From: Bordetella holmesii ATCC 51541
GTDB taxonomy: Bacteria; Pseudomonadota; Gammaproteobacteria; Burkholderiales; Burkholderiaceae_B
DNA length: 64,000 bases
Reading direction: 5' to 3'
Assembly: GCA_000612485.1 (NCBI GenBank)
Contig: CP007494.1
Location: 2,790,001 to 2,854,000 of the forward strand
In this document: piece by piece, positions 1 to 8,376 of the stretch
Layout of the letters: the number at the start of each line of letters is the position of its first letter
How positions within the stretch are numbered: position 1 is the first letter of the stretch
Notes under the pieces: generated by a model
Database searches by the model: none
Told to the model about the DNA's origin: nothing
The model's input: only the letters and a program-made list of their open reading frames with translations
Program-made: the position numbers and the translations under genes

Positions 1-258
1 GCCAGTGGCTGGGTGGGACAGATGGCCCGGGGCTATAAGGCCCAGGCTGCCTCGCTGTATCTGCTGGTGTATTACCTGGGGTCGAGCGTACTCGGGTCCG
101 TCGGCGGCAAGAGCTGGGCCTTGGCCGGCTGGGCGGGGGTAGCAGAACTCACGGGGGCATTTCTACTGGTGGCGTTGGGCTTGAGCGCGACCCTGGCGCT
201 GCGCTCGGCGCGCCAGACGCATCGTGCCCTGGATGCGGGCCGGGAACCACAGCTCTGA
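1..258 (+). CDS. MFS transporter, C-terminal fragment (gene starts before the window)
   Basis: The frame is open from the first base and ends at TGA 256-258, leaving 85 residues. The segment has a glycine-rich hydrophobic helix after a basic stretch (QMARGYKAQAASLYLLVYYLG), the pattern of the tenth to twelfth helices of YnfM-like major facilitator permeases, then a second hydrophobic helix and a short polar cytoplasmic tail. GTG and ATG codons inside the fragment are not starts, because the hydrophobic pattern and frame continue upstream. The substrate cannot be told from this part. Confidence 0.7.
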   Translation, partial: ASGWVGQMARGYKAQAASLYLLVYYLGSSVLGSVGGKSWALAGWAGVAELTGAFLLVALGLSATLALRSARQTHRALDAGREPQL

Positions 259-295
259 GTGGTGCGCCGTCAGTGCAGGGGCGGGCCCGGCCGCG

Positions 296-316
296 GGAAG
301 GGGCGCGGCCCCTTCC
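296..316. terminator. GC-rich hairpin between convergent genes
   Basis: A 9-bp perfect stem (GGAAGGGGC / GCCCCTTCC) with a 3-nt loop lies between the MFS gene and the convergent DUF465 gene. There is no T-tract on either side, so it may be a weak or Rho-assisted terminator. Confidence 0.3.
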
Positions 317-377
317 GGGTCGTGGATGACGCCACGCCGCCTGACGGGATGAGCCCGATACGGGCGCAGCCGCGCCC

Positions 378-587
378 TCAGGCGTCTTTAAGTAAGACGT
401 AGAGCTGATCTTTGATGTGCAGCTTTTCTTTTTTTAGTTTTTCGATTTCCAAGGGTGTGGCCGTTTCTCTGCCCGCTTCCATGTTCTGGATCTGCTGATC
501 AAGCTGGTTGTGCTTGTCGAACAGCTTGGCAAAGTGCGGGTTCTCGGTTTTGAGACGGGAAATCTGATCGCGAAACTCAGGGAACAT
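378..587 (-). CDS. DUF465 / YdcH family small protein
   Basis: This 69-residue protein begins MFPEFRDQISRLK and carries the FDKHNQLDQQI motif typical of the YdcH (DUF465) family. It is mostly charged and helical and is probably a short coiled coil; the family has no established biochemical role. The ATG at 587 is preceded by a purine-rich GGTCCCCTC complement region that gives a usable ribosome site. An overlapping longer frame in the same interval lacks family features. Confidence 0.85.
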   Translation of the reverse strand: MFPEFRDQISRLKTENPHFAKLFDKHNQLDQQIQNMEAGRETATPLEIEKLKKEKLHIKDQLYVLLKDA

Positions 588-762
588 GAGGGGACCTCCG
601 TGGTGAAGACGCCACGCTCATGCCGGCTCGCGACCCGCAAGAGCGCGTTAAGAAAGACGACCGGTGTCCTTGATATGGATCCAGTATAGCGGCCGGGGTG
701 GGGGCGTCAAACGTTCGGGCGCAGTTTTTCCCGGCGAGTTTTGGCCGCAGACGGCCAGGCAT

Positions 763-1398
763 TCAGAGCCGCGGCAAGGCCGGGCAACTCAAGGTCCAGA
801 GGTGGTCGGAGCAATTGGTTTGCCAGCCGCTGGCGGCGGCCAGAACTTCCAGATCTTCACGCGTGATGGGTTCGGGTTGCCCAGGCCAGGGCGCAGGGGC
901 CGAGAGGGTGCCAGGCGTAGCTGTCCATACATGGGCCGAAGGCCCTTGAACATCGAGTGTCTGGCCTTCGGGAAGCGTATCGAGCAGGCACAGCAACCAG
1001 GCCAGGACGATATAGCGCGAAGAAAACAGACTCAATTCAGGCACGACACTGAAGGCCGGCAAGGCGACTCGCTTGCCGGTGACCAGCAGTCGCGCCGACA
1101 CGATGCGGCTGCAATCTTCGAACAATACCCCAGCGTCACCGCACCGCTCGCGATCGATGAGCCAGTCATCAAGGCCGCGCAACTGGGTCACGCCCTCGTC
1201 AAGCAGACTTTGCACTTCGTCGGCAAGTCGCTCACGGCGCGCGCCATGTTCGCCCTCGCCGGGTTGATGCAGCATTGCCAACGCCAGTCCCGCATTGGAA
1301 ATAGGGCCGATGACATCGTGGCGTAGCACAGGAAAAACATGTGCCAACACTTTGAAACGTACACCTTGAGCCTGAAGACTCTGCCTGGAATCAGTCAT
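763..1398 (-). CDS. Histidine-kinase-like protein with an H-box but no recognisable ATPase domain
   Basis: This 211-residue protein contains VLRHDVIGPISNAG around residues 24-37, similar to the phospho-accepting H-box of HisKA dimerisation domains, with His27 as the candidate site. The helical stretch to about residue 70 fits a two-helix hairpin. The remaining 130 residues show no convincing N, G1 or G2 boxes, so autophosphorylation is not supported. It could be a phosphotransfer or dimerisation-only relic of a sensor kinase. No response regulator is adjacent. The function is inferred only from the H-box. Confidence 0.6.
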   Translation of the reverse strand: MTDSRQSLQAQGVRFKVLAHVFPVLRHDVIGPISNAGLALAMLHQPGEGEHGARRERLADEVQSLLDEGVTQLRGLDDWLIDRERCGDAGVLFEDCSRIVSARLLVTGKRVALPAFSVVPELSLFSSRYIVLAWLLCLLDTLPEGQTLDVQGPSAHVWTATPGTLSAPAPWPGQPEPITREDLEVLAAASGWQTNCSDHLWTLSCPALPRL

Positions 1399-1520
1399 CG
1401 CCTGAAAACGCCCTCATAGAGTGTCCCACGGCGGACCTGGCGGTCCGGCGATCCGTTATGTCAAAGCATACCTTTTGCAGGACAATGCATTAATAGTGTC
1501 GTATTAACCAGGATTTGCAG

Positions 1521-1700
1521 ATGTCACAGGCCACCGAACTCGATGACCCGCGCCCGCAGCCGCCCGAGGCGCCGGGCTCCAATGAATGCTGCCAGAGCGG
1601 CTGCATTCCCTGTGTCTATGACTTCTATGACGAGGCCATGTCCGATTACCGGGAGGCGCTTAAGGCCTGGCTGCAGCGCCACCCGGAAAACGGCGGCTGA
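1521..1700 (+). CDS. Oxidoreductase-like N-terminal domain protein (short, cysteine motif)
   Basis: This 59-residue protein has the motif NECCQSGCIPCVYDFYDEAM, matching the small Oxidored-like family (CCxSGCxxCVxDxY). The clustered cysteines suggest metal binding or a redox role, which is not established for the family. I chose ATG 1521; a TTG two codons upstream is also open, but the ATG sits better behind the GGATTTG purine stretch. Confidence 0.7.
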   Translation: MSQATELDDPRPQPPEAPGSNECCQSGCIPCVYDFYDEAMSDYREALKAWLQRHPENGG

Positions 1701-1707
1701 TCTGCCC

Positions 1708-2120
1708 TCAGTGGGCCGTACGACGCAGGATGTAATGGTGGGCCAAGGGGCCGGTAATGACCTTGCCTTCCGTGTCGAGCATGGACAATTGGTTTTCGCC
1801 AAGCTGCCAACGGCTGTCATCGCCTTCGAGTGCGATCGCGCCGTCGCCCGGCAGCCAATGGAAACGACCGCTTACCAGTTCGGGCTTGGATTGCCGGTCC
1901 TGATAGAGGCGGCTGAGCGTATAGCGGCCATCCGTGTTCAAGGTCAGCTTCATTTCGATGCCGGGCAGTCCGCGCATGGCAATACACCTGCATAGCTGCC
2001 TTGCCAGTCCACGGCCGTGCGCGACGTGTGAGCATCCGGGGAGGTCAGCGGTTTTTCTGCGGGGGCGGTGCAGGCAGCCAGCAGGACCGACACGGCCAGG
2101 GGGCTGAGGTACTTGAACAT
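1708..2120 (-). pseudogene. NlpE-like copper-resistance lipoprotein, frameshifted as sequenced
   Basis: The first frame starts at ATG 2120 with MFKYLSPLAVSVLLAACTAP, a lipoprotein signal with lipobox LAAC, and reaches the NlpE-type motif GVLPCADCP. It then meets a stop, while the next frame continues at once with GIEMKLTLNTDGRYTL and runs to 1710. Restoring one C in the run at about 1961-1965 gives a continuous protein of about 137 residues. NlpE N-domain proteins are outer-membrane lipoproteins tied to copper tolerance and Cpx signalling. This one has only the N-terminal barrel with its CxxC pair. The lesion is either a sequencing slip or a recent frameshift. Confidence 0.75.
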
Positions 2121-2467
2121 GACACTTCTCTCCAACAACGATTGAAATGAAAAGGTAGCGGTTAAATGCCGGCGAGTTTGTCGGCATGCGGTAACACGAT
2201 GTGTCAGTACGCTGCCCCTGTCTGCCGGGGCAGACAGGGGCAGCTCTGCCGCCATGGCAGACGGATTCCTAGGCAATCACGGCAGGCAAAGGGGCGGCCC
2301 GGCGCGGCGCCCATCGCCATCGTCTGCTGGGACGGCGCATGCTTGTTGGCGCGCTTGCGCCTTCGGTGCCCGGTTATCGCTCTGTTGCGATTGTTGCCAC
2401 TTGCAAGCGTGGGGAGGGCTACCATACAGAGCGCGCCGACTCGCGGCGCATTAATTACGGAGTTCTC
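2121..2467. other. Intergenic region between divergent secreted-protein genes
   Basis: This 347-nt stretch lies between the start of the NlpE-like gene and the start of the secreted protein at 2468. Apart from the long palindrome at 2211-2244 I see no gene. Open frames here overlap on both strands and lack family features or plausible ribosome sites. Confidence 0.5.
2211..2244. repeat. Perfect 16-bp inverted repeat (34-bp palindrome)
   Basis: GCTGCCCCTGTCTGCC at 2211-2226 is followed after two bases by its exact reverse complement at 2229-2244. The near-zero loop is unusual for an intrinsic terminator and no T-tract follows. It could act as a cruciform, a protein-binding operator between the divergent genes, or a terminator of a short transcript. 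Confidence 0.65.
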
Positions 2468-2791
2468 ATGACGCCTACCCGTACATGGCTTGCACTACTG
2501 GCCACGCTGTGCCTGGCCGGCGCTGCTCACGCGCAATCTGGCACGCAGGAAATGCAGTTTCCGGGCACTCAACCCAAGAGCTCGCCCAACTGGTCGCCAC
2601 CCGCTACGCTGACAATGACGGTGGAGCCCGCCGGCACGCCGGCCCCCGCGCCTATTCACGATACGCCGGAAAGCGTGGCCGAGTATCAGCGGTGCCGCAC
2701 CGTCTCGGATCGTGCTGCAGTCAGCAATGAGCAGCGCACCGCGGGTGTGGCCGCTTGCCTGAAGGCTTTGCAAGAACGCCGCCAGCATTGA
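2468..2791 (+). CDS. Secreted protein of unknown function
   Basis: The 107-residue product has a clear Sec signal peptide (MTPTRTWLALLATLCLAGAAHAQS, cleavage after AHA at about residue 22). The mature part is proline-rich near its start and then helical with two cysteines (YQRCR and AACLKA) that could form a disulfide in the periplasm. ATG 2468 follows GGAGTT at 2460-2465. I do not recognise the family. Confidence 0.65.
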   Translation: MTPTRTWLALLATLCLAGAAHAQSGTQEMQFPGTQPKSSPNWSPPATLTMTVEPAGTPAPAPIHDTPESVAEYQRCRTVSDRAAVSNEQRTAGVAACLKALQERRQH

Positions 2792-2892
2792 GGTGGGCCG
2801 TGGGCCGCGGCCGGACCGCTGTCCACGTGTCGGGTCAACGACGCCAGCCCTGTATGGCGCGACCGTAGCGGTTTTCTCGAGGTTGTCAGGGC

Positions 2893-3111
2893 ATGGATCC
2901 CGAATTGCTCAATGAGTTGGTCCGCCGTGAAATGCCGTTTGGCAAATACCAGGGGCGCCTCATCGCTGACCTTCCGGGCCATTATTTGACATGGTTCGCG
3001 CGCAACGGCTTTCCGAAAGGCGAGATTGGCCGCTTGCTGGCGGTGATGCATGAGTTGGACCACAACGGCCTGCGGCCGCTGCTCGACCCATTGCGCGCGA
3101 AAAAGCCCTAG
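2893..3111 (+). CDS. DUF3820 family protein
   Basis: These 72 residues carry MPFGKYQGRLIADLPGHYLTW, the signature of the DUF3820 putative quorum-sensing-regulated family, followed by the usual GFPKGEIGRLL segment. The size is normal for the family, whose function is not established. The 3' end meets the convergent LysR gene, sharing the last four bases. Confidence 0.8.
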   Translation: MDPELLNELVRREMPFGKYQGRLIADLPGHYLTWFARNGFPKGEIGRLLAVMHELDHNGLRPLLDPLRAKKP

Positions 3112-3989
3112 GCGCGCAACGCCTGCACCAGTGCCTGGACATAGGCGGGCGCGCTGTCGAGCGCCCGCACGCAAACGAGCAGCCGGCGATCGGCCCACTC
3201 GTCAGTCAGCGACAGCCGACGAAGGCCGGCACCCAGCCTCAGACGCCGGCTGGCCGACTCAGGGATGATGGCCACGCCCACGCCGCGCTGCACCATTCGG
3301 GCCAGGGCGGAAAAAGATCTCATGCGAACCCGGGCTCGCATCTGCCGGCCGGCGCGGGCAGCCTGATCGTCCAGATGCACCGACAGCGCGCTGCCAGCCT
3401 CCAGGGCGACAAAGTCGTAATCCAGCGTGTCGGCATAGCGCAGTGCACGGCGGCTTGCCAAGGGATGATCGGCAGGCGTGATCAGCTCCAGTCTGTCGCG
3501 GCGAAAGGCCAGCGCATCCAGTCCGCTGAGATCCACCGCATCGGAGACGATGCCCACATCGGCCGTGCCCTGGAGCAACGCCGGAACGATCCGGTAGCTG
3601 GCTTGCTCGCTGACGTCGACGTCGACATTGGGATGCGCTTTCAGAAACTTCCCCAGTGGATCAGGCAAGAATTCGGAGAGAGTCGCCGTATTGCACAGCA
3701 GCCGGACGCGGCCTTTGAATCCCAGCGCGTATTCGCCCAGATCCTCCTGCAGATGCGCCACTTGCTGCAGCAGTACGCGGGCATGGTGCGCCAGAGCCTG
3801 GCCGGCAGGGGTGGCCGAGACGCCACGACGCTGACGTTCAAACAGGGCGGTGCCCAATGAGGCCTCCATGCCTCGCAGCCGGGCGCTCGCGGAGGGCAGG
3901 GCAAGGTGGCTGGCCTTTGCGCCCGCCGTGATGCTGCCTGCTTCGCAGATATTGAGAAACAAGTGCAGGTCGGTCAGGTCGAAGTGCAT
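3108..3989 (-). CDS. LysR-family transcriptional regulator
   Basis: The 293-residue protein has an N-terminal winged helix (FLNICEAGSITAGAKASHLALPSASARLR, about residues 9-37, with the family hallmark following as GTALFERQRRGVSATPAG) and a periplasmic-binding-protein-like effector domain from about residue 90 to the end. The start at 3989 (MHFDLTDLHLF) matches family length; an upstream extension is open but lacks homology. It is divergently transcribed from the TauE/SafE permease 82 bp away, the usual arrangement for a LysR protein that controls its neighbour. The effector is unknown. Confidence 0.88.
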   Translation of the reverse strand: MHFDLTDLHLFLNICEAGSITAGAKASHLALPSASARLRGMEASLGTALFERQRRGVSATPAGQALAHHARVLLQQVAHLQEDLGEYALGFKGRVRLLCNTATLSEFLPDPLGKFLKAHPNVDVDVSEQASYRIVPALLQGTADVGIVSDAVDLSGLDALAFRRDRLELITPADHPLASRRALRYADTLDYDFVALEAGSALSVHLDDQAARAGRQMRARVRMRSFSALARMVQRGVGVAIIPESASRRLRLGAGLRRLSLTDEWADRRLLVCVRALDSAPAYVQALVQALRA

Positions 3990-4071
3990 GGCAGGCTCTG
4001 TCAACGGCGTAGGCTTGGTCAGTGTATTACGCATTTTCAAAGCCTGCCCGCCGGCGCATGATGCTTCAATC

Positions 4072-4836
4072 ATGCATATCTTCACTGACTTCTACGTTCA
4101 AATGGGCGGCTCTGTCGCCGTGGCGGTCCTGGCGGTTTTTCTGCTGGCGGGCTTCGTCAAAGGGTGCATCGGGCTGGGCATGCCCACAGTCGCCGTCGGG
4201 CTGCTCAGCATGACTATGCCTGCGACGCAGGCAGCCGCCTTGCTTGTGGTGCCTGCCGTCATCACCAATGTCTGGCAAATGGCCTCGGGTGGGCACTTTC
4301 GGGTGCTGTTGCGGCAGTTGGCGCCGTTGTTGATCACCATCTGTCTGGGCACGGCGCTGGGCGTGTGGTTGTTTCGTAACGTCAGCGAGACCGGCGCGTC
4401 CAGTCTGCTGGGCGCTGCGCTGCTGTGCTATGCCGCCGTCGGGCTGTCCCCGCTGGCGTTGCGCGTGCCGCCGCGGCACGAAGGGTGGTTGGGCGCGTTG
4501 TGCGGCGCGGTCACGGGGCTGATCACGGCTGTCACCGGCGTGTTTGTATTGCCTGCGGTACCGTATCTTCAGGCCCTGGGGATGGGTCGCAACCTGCTGG
4601 TGCAGGCCATGGGGATTTCTTTCGTGGTCTCCACGCTGGCCATGGCAGGCGGGCTGGTCTATGCCGGGGCGTTAGGCCCTGCCGAGCTGGGGGGCTCGGC
4701 CGTGGCATTGGTGCCAGCGATGCTGGGCATGTGGGGAGGGCAGAAACTGCGCGAGCGCATAAGCGAAAAGGCTTTCAAGCGCGGTTTTTTCGTTGCGCTG
4801 GCTTTGCTCGGTGTGAACCTTTTGCTCAAGTCCTGA
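4072..4836 (+). CDS. TauE/SafE-family membrane permease
   Basis: This 254-residue inner-membrane protein has about eight hydrophobic helices and the two family repeats, each starting with a GFxxGxxGxG-type motif (AGFVKGCIGLGMP at about 26-38; GAVTGLITAVTGVFVLP in the middle). Family members export or import sulfite, sulfoacetate or other organic anions. The substrate here is unknown. ATG 4072 lies just after the LysR divergent promoter region; longer upstream frames run antisense into lysR and are rejected. Regulation by the divergent LysR protein is likely. Confidence 0.85.
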   Translation: MHIFTDFYVQMGGSVAVAVLAVFLLAGFVKGCIGLGMPTVAVGLLSMTMPATQAAALLVVPAVITNVWQMASGGHFRVLLRQLAPLLITICLGTALGVWLFRNVSETGASSLLGAALLCYAAVGLSPLALRVPPRHEGWLGALCGAVTGLITAVTGVFVLPAVPYLQALGMGRNLLVQAMGISFVVSTLAMAGGLVYAGALGPAELGGSAVALVPAMLGMWGGQKLRERISEKAFKRGFFVALALLGVNLLLKS

Positions 4837-4900
4837 GGCGCGGGTCAATGGTAAATTGACGCAGGGCGCTCCGGTTCGGCGCGCCGCCCTTGTGAACACC

Positions 4901-5485
4901 ATGTCCATCGATCCTCAAGAGCAACACCTGGCCGAAACCCGGCAAAGCAGCGAGCTGGTCTATGACGGCAGCTTCCTCAAAGTGCGCCGCGATATGGTGC
5001 GTCTGCCGAACGATCACGTCGTCTCGCGCGAATACGTTGTCCATCCCGGTGCGGTGGTGGTCATTCCTTTGCTCGATGATGGGCGCGTGTTGCTGGAGCG
5101 GCAGTTCCGATATCCGGTCGAGCGCGTCATGACGGAGTTTCCTGCTGGCAAGCTGGATCCGGGCGAGGATCCTTTGGCTTGCGCCAAGCGCGAACTCCTG
5201 GAGGAGACCGGTTATACCGCCTCCCAATGGGCACGCGCAGGCGCGCTGCATCTGGCCATCGCGTATTCGACGGAGATCATCCATATCTACTTCGCACGCG
5301 GCCTGGTCGCCGGCGAGCGTCGCCTGGACCAGGACGAGTTTCTGGATGTGCATAGCGAGACGTTGCCGGCGCTGCTTGCCGCGTGTCAGCGCGCAGACGT
5401 GACAGATGCCAAGACCTTAACCTGCATGCTCTGGCTGCAGAATGTGATCTCGGGAGACTGGAAGCTCGATTGGCAGGACGCGTGA
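4901..5485 (+). CDS. Nudix hydrolase, ADP-ribose pyrophosphatase type
   Basis: This 194-residue protein contains a complete Nudix box (GKLDPGEDPLACAKRELLEETGY, G-x5-E-x7-RELxEExG, around residues 84-106), with the glutamates that hold catalytic Mg2+. The preceding N-terminal strand (ELVYDGSFLKVRRDMVRLP) and QFRYPVE segment are typical of NudF-like enzymes that split ADP-ribose into AMP and ribose 5-phosphate. I start at ATG 4901 because homology begins after it. Its stop overlaps the GTG of the next gene by four bases, so the two are translationally coupled. Confidence 0.88.
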   Translation: MSIDPQEQHLAETRQSSELVYDGSFLKVRRDMVRLPNDHVVSREYVVHPGAVVVIPLLDDGRVLLERQFRYPVERVMTEFPAGKLDPGEDPLACAKRELLEETGYTASQWARAGALHLAIAYSTEIIHIYFARGLVAGERRLDQDEFLDVHSETLPALLAACQRADVTDAKTLTCMLWLQNVISGDWKLDWQDA

Positions 5486-5820
5486 GCACGACGTACGACG
5501 TTCTTCTGATGCCATCGGGTTGGCGCTTCCGCGTGGATGCGAACACGCCTGTGCTGCGGGCCGCTAAAGCGGCCGGGATACGCTTGCCCAGCTCTTGCCG
5601 CAACGGCAGTTGCCGGGCCTGTATGTGCAAAATGGAATCCGGCCAGGTGACTTACCGCATCGAGTGGCCTGGGGTGGCCAGTGATGAGCAAGCCGACGGT
5701 TGGATCTTGCCCTGCGTGGCTTATGCCGAGTCCAATCTGGTGTTGCAGGTGCCCGACGCAGAGCCCTTGCCGCCCGCACCCGACGTCGCGCGCCAGCAAC
5801 TGACGGGGGCGCGGCGTTGA
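5482..5820 (+). CDS. 2Fe-2S ferredoxin-like protein
   Basis: This 112-residue protein has the plant-type 2Fe-2S ligand pattern C-x4-C-x2-C (SSCRNGSCRAC, about residues 38-48) plus a fourth cysteine in LPCVAY about 36 residues later. It is probably an electron carrier for an oxygenase or reductase not encoded nearby. GTG 5482 overlaps the TGA of the Nudix gene (GTGA), which decides the start; the in-frame upstream extension would run far into the Nudix gene. Confidence 0.85.
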   Translation: MSTTYDVLLMPSGWRFRVDANTPVLRAAKAAGIRLPSSCRNGSCRACMCKMESGQVTYRIEWPGVASDEQADGWILPCVAYAESNLVLQVPDAEPLPPAPDVARQQLTGARR

Positions 5821-5827
5821 CTGCCGC

Positions 5828-6676
5828 TCAGGGCAGCATCACGGCAATGGCGCCGAGCGCCAATACCAGGCCGGTGATATTGGTTGCAGAGAGCTTTTCA
5901 GAGAAAAGCCACGCGCCAGCCGCCGTTCCTAATGCAATCACGCCCATATTCATGGATGCGAATACCAGGGCAGGTTGGTCCGGCAAACTTTGATGGGCGC
6001 GGATGTAGGTGTAGATATTGCCGAAATTCACCATCCCCAGCAGCAACCCTGCAGCCAGGTCGCGGCCACGCCAGGCGGCGCGGCGCCACAGCAGCCACAG
6101 CAGCATGAGAATGCCGGCCAGAGCAAAAGCGCCCAGCAACGTGGCGGAAAAAGCGGCCCCTGCGCGCGCGACGATCTTGAAAAGAATGTCGATCACGCCA
6201 TAGCCAACCCAGACCACTAGGGGCCAGATCCAGGTAGCGCCGCCATCGTCGTCTCGTTGCGCCGGCTTGCGCAGCAGGCAGAACAGCGCCGCGCACGCCA
6301 ATGCGATCGCGCCGGCCTTGCGCGCGGTGACGGGCTCGCCGAACAACACGAAAGCCGCGCCCAGGGCAATGAACAATGACAGGCGTTGGGCGGCGTCTGT
6401 CTTGACGATCCCGGCGTGGCGCACGGACTGGGCCAGCGCCACGAAGATACTGGGCAGCAACAGGCCCAGCGCGGCCAGTACCGGCAGCATGGGCAGGTGG
6501 AGAAGCTGGTTCAAGTCCGGGCGCAGCAGCGTCAGGCACAGAACGCAGGCTACGGCGTAATTGGTCAGGATGGCCTGGCGCACGTCCACGCCGTGGCGGC
6601 GCGCCAGTTTGAGCAGGACAGCCAGCGTCACGCTGCACACGACGCTGGCGGGCAGATAAAGCAGACCAGGATTCAC
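5828..6676 (-). CDS. DMT-superfamily (EamA-like) membrane transporter
   Basis: The 282-residue protein has about ten hydrophobic helices arranged as two similar halves, each ending with the [14 protein letters not shown] or [18 protein letters not shown] motif seen in EamA permeases. It should act in the inner membrane as a metabolite exporter of unknown substrate. GTG 6676 overlaps the stop of bioB by four bases (GTGA), which fixes the start and places the gene in a bioB operon. A role in biotin or precursor transport is only a guess from position. Confidence 0.82.
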   Translation of the reverse strand: MNPGLLYLPASVVCSVTLAVLLKLARRHGVDVRQAILTNYAVACVLCLTLLRPDLNQLLHLPMLPVLAALGLLLPSIFVALAQSVRHAGIVKTDAAQRLSLFIALGAAFVLFGEPVTARKAGAIALACAALFCLLRKPAQRDDDGGATWIWPLVVWVGYGVIDILFKIVARAGAAFSATLLGAFALAGILMLLWLLWRRAAWRGRDLAAGLLLGMVNFGNIYTYIRAHQSLPDQPALVFASMNMGVIALGTAAGAWLFSEKLSATNITGLVLALGAIAVMLP

Positions 6677-7641
6677 GCTTCGGCCCTCATGTCCAGTTTG
6701 TCCATCAGTGCGCGGTCGGCCTGTACTTGCGGATTGCCGGTGGTCAGGAGCGCATCGCCGTAGAACATCGAGTTGGCCCCGGCCATGAAACACAGCGCCT
6801 GTTCTGCTTCATTCATGGACTGGCGCCCGGCTGACAGACGGACTTTGGCGCGCGGCATCGTGATGCGCGCGACGGCGATGGTGCGGATGAACTCGAAAAC
6901 GTCGAGCGGCTCGCTGTCGGCCAACGGGGTTCCCGCGATGGGCACCAGGTGGTTGATGGGCACGGACTCTGGATAGGGATCCATGCTGGCCAGTTGTGCA
7001 ATGAGGCTGGCTCGGTCTCGGCGGGTTTCACCCATACCTATGATGCCGCCGCAGCAAACATGGATGCCCGCGTCACGGACCTGTTCCAACGTATCCAGGC
7101 GATCCTGATAACCGCGCGTGGTGATGACGCTGCCATAGTATTCGGGCGAGGTATCGAGATTATGGTTGTAGTAATCGAGTCCGGCATGCTTGAGGCGTTC
7201 GGCCTGGCCCTGCCTGAGCATGCCCAGGGTGACACAGGTCTGCAGGCCCAGCGCCTTGACCTCACGCACCATCTCCGCGACCGCCTCGAGTTGATGGTCT
7301 TTTGGGCTACGCCAGGCCGCTCCCATGCAAAAACGTTGTGCGCCCGCTGCCTTGGCTGCTCGCGCCGCATTCAGTACCCCATCCAGAGGCATCAGTTTTT
7401 CGGCTTCCAGCCCGGTGTCATGACGTGCGGATTGGGAGCAATAGCCGCAGTCCTCAGGGCAGCCGCCGGTCTTGATCGACAGCAGGCTGGAGAGTTGGAT
7501 TTCCCGGGGATCGAAGTTTTCGCGGTGCACCGTTTGCGCCCGGTAGAGCAGGTCGGGGAAGGGCTGGTCGTACAAAGCCAGTACGTCGGAGACGCGCCAA
7601 GGCCCGGGGGCAGGGCGGATGGCCAGGTTGATGGTTTGCAT
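6673..7641 (-). CDS. bioB: Biotin synthase
   Basis: This 322-residue radical SAM enzyme inserts sulfur into dethiobiotin to make biotin. The SAM cluster ligands are in [13 protein letters not shown] (C-x3-C-x2-C, Cys61, 65 and 68). Residues for the auxiliary 2Fe-2S cluster occur in [14 protein letters not shown] and VCCGG, with the conserved arginine in VRLSAGRQS. Length matches the family. ATG 7641 ([10 protein letters not shown]) is chosen over a 29-residue upstream extension that has no homology. It leads a two-gene unit with the DMT permease; other bio genes are not in the window. Confidence 0.95.
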   Translation of the reverse strand: MQTINLAIRPAPGPWRVSDVLALYDQPFPDLLYRAQTVHRENFDPREIQLSSLLSIKTGGCPEDCGYCSQSARHDTGLEAEKLMPLDGVLNAARAAKAAGAQRFCMGAAWRSPKDHQLEAVAEMVREVKALGLQTCVTLGMLRQGQAERLKHAGLDYYNHNLDTSPEYYGSVITTRGYQDRLDTLEQVRDAGIHVCCGGIIGMGETRRDRASLIAQLASMDPYPESVPINHLVPIAGTPLADSEPLDVFEFIRTIAVARITMPRAKVRLSAGRQSMNEAEQALCFMAGANSMFYGDALLTTGNPQVQADRALMDKLDMRAEA

Positions 7642-7974
7642 GCGGGACTCCACTAATTCCGAACCGCGGATCGTAGAAAGCCCGGCGACGTCTGGCAATG
7701 GAGGCAAAAAAAGGCTTTTTCGCCGCAAATAGCCGGCACTAGCGCGGTGTTGGCGGGTGAATGTGTGTCGGGCGCAGACAAGTTGCCGTCATCTTGCAGC
7801 CAGCCGTCGACGCAAAAATATTGTATCTAAAAGTAAATTATCTGCTGCCATTCAGGCAGGCTTGCCGTGCGGCGGCTCAGGTGCGTGCGGGGGTCGAGCC
7901 GCCTTTTTTATTTTTGGCCAGCGCAGAAAGCGAAAAAGCCGCAAGGTCGAAGACCCTGCGGCTTTTGGAATTTT
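7642..7974. other. Intergenic region upstream of bioB and downstream of the minus-strand tRNA cluster
   Basis: No gene is supported in these 333 nt. The right end holds the tRNA-cluster terminator and the left end should carry the bioB promoter on the minus strand. I see no clear BirA operator palindrome, but a weak one could be missed by eye. Confidence 0.5.
7933..7966 (-). terminator. Intrinsic terminator of the minus-strand tRNA cluster
   Basis: On the minus strand AAAAGCCGCAGGGTC, loop TTCG, then GACCTTGCGGC followed by five T. The stem is 11 bp plus an A/T extension with one G-U pair and a stable UUCG tetraloop. The same hairpin follows the plus-strand copy of the cluster. Confidence 0.85.
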
Positions 7975-8051
7975 TGGCGGAGCGGACGGGGCTCGAACCC
8001 GCGCCCCCCGGCGTGACAGGCCGGTATTCTAACCAACTGAACTACCGCTCC
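7975..8051 (-). tRNA. tRNA-Asp (GTC), copy A
   Basis: The 77-nt sequence folds as a standard cloverleaf with acceptor GGAGCGG/CCGCTCC, anticodon loop CTGTCAC (GTC), T-loop TTCGAGC and encoded CCA. The variable loop is GGGGC, five bases. The usual bacterial tRNA-Asp has GGGTC here, and copy B has only four bases. Confidence 0.96.
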
Positions 8052-8089
8052 GCAGCGGTTGACACCTTTCGGTATCGTGCCAGAAAGAC

Positions 8090-8165
8090 TGGCGTCCCCT
8101 AGGGGATTCGAACCCCTGTACTCACCGTGAAAGGGTGATGTCCTAGGCCTCTAGACGAAGGGGAC
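8090..8165 (-). tRNA. tRNA-Glu (TTC), copy A
   Basis: The 76-nt cloverleaf begins GTCCCCTTCGTCTAGAGG, has anticodon TTC in CTTTCAC, T-loop TTCGAAT and encoded CCA. It is identical to copy B. It lies second in the Ala-Glu-Asp transcription unit. Confidence 0.97.
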
Positions 8166-8191
8166 TTGGACTAACCGTACTACTGAAAACT

Positions 8192-8267
<76 letters not shown>

Positions 8268-8315
8268 AAGCCCACAATACTTGGCAGACCCGAAGGTTGT
8301 TGCCTCTGTGTTGCG

Positions 8316-8330
8316 CCGTTCAGTGAACGG
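8316..8330. repeat. Perfect 7-bp palindrome just downstream of the tRNA promoter
   Basis: CCGTTCA-G-TGAACGG lies 6-21 bases downstream of the -10 hexamer at 8337-8342 on the minus strand, near the expected transcription start. It could be an operator, but one small palindrome is weak evidence. Confidence 0.3.
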
Positions 8331-8336
8331 GGCCGA

Positions 8337-8365
8337 ATTATGCACCATTTTTTTGAAACGTGCAT
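8337..8365 (-). promoter_or_regulatory. Sigma-70 type promoter of tRNA cluster A
   Basis: On the minus strand ATGCAC (-35, 8365-8360), 17-bp spacer, and CATAAT (-10, 8342-8337) preceded by TG. It stands about 70 bases upstream of tRNA-Ala. The other cluster has TTGCAC-17-CATAAT at the same distance scale although the surrounding sequence is unrelated. Confidence 0.65.
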
Positions 8366-8376
8366 CGCAGGGGTAA

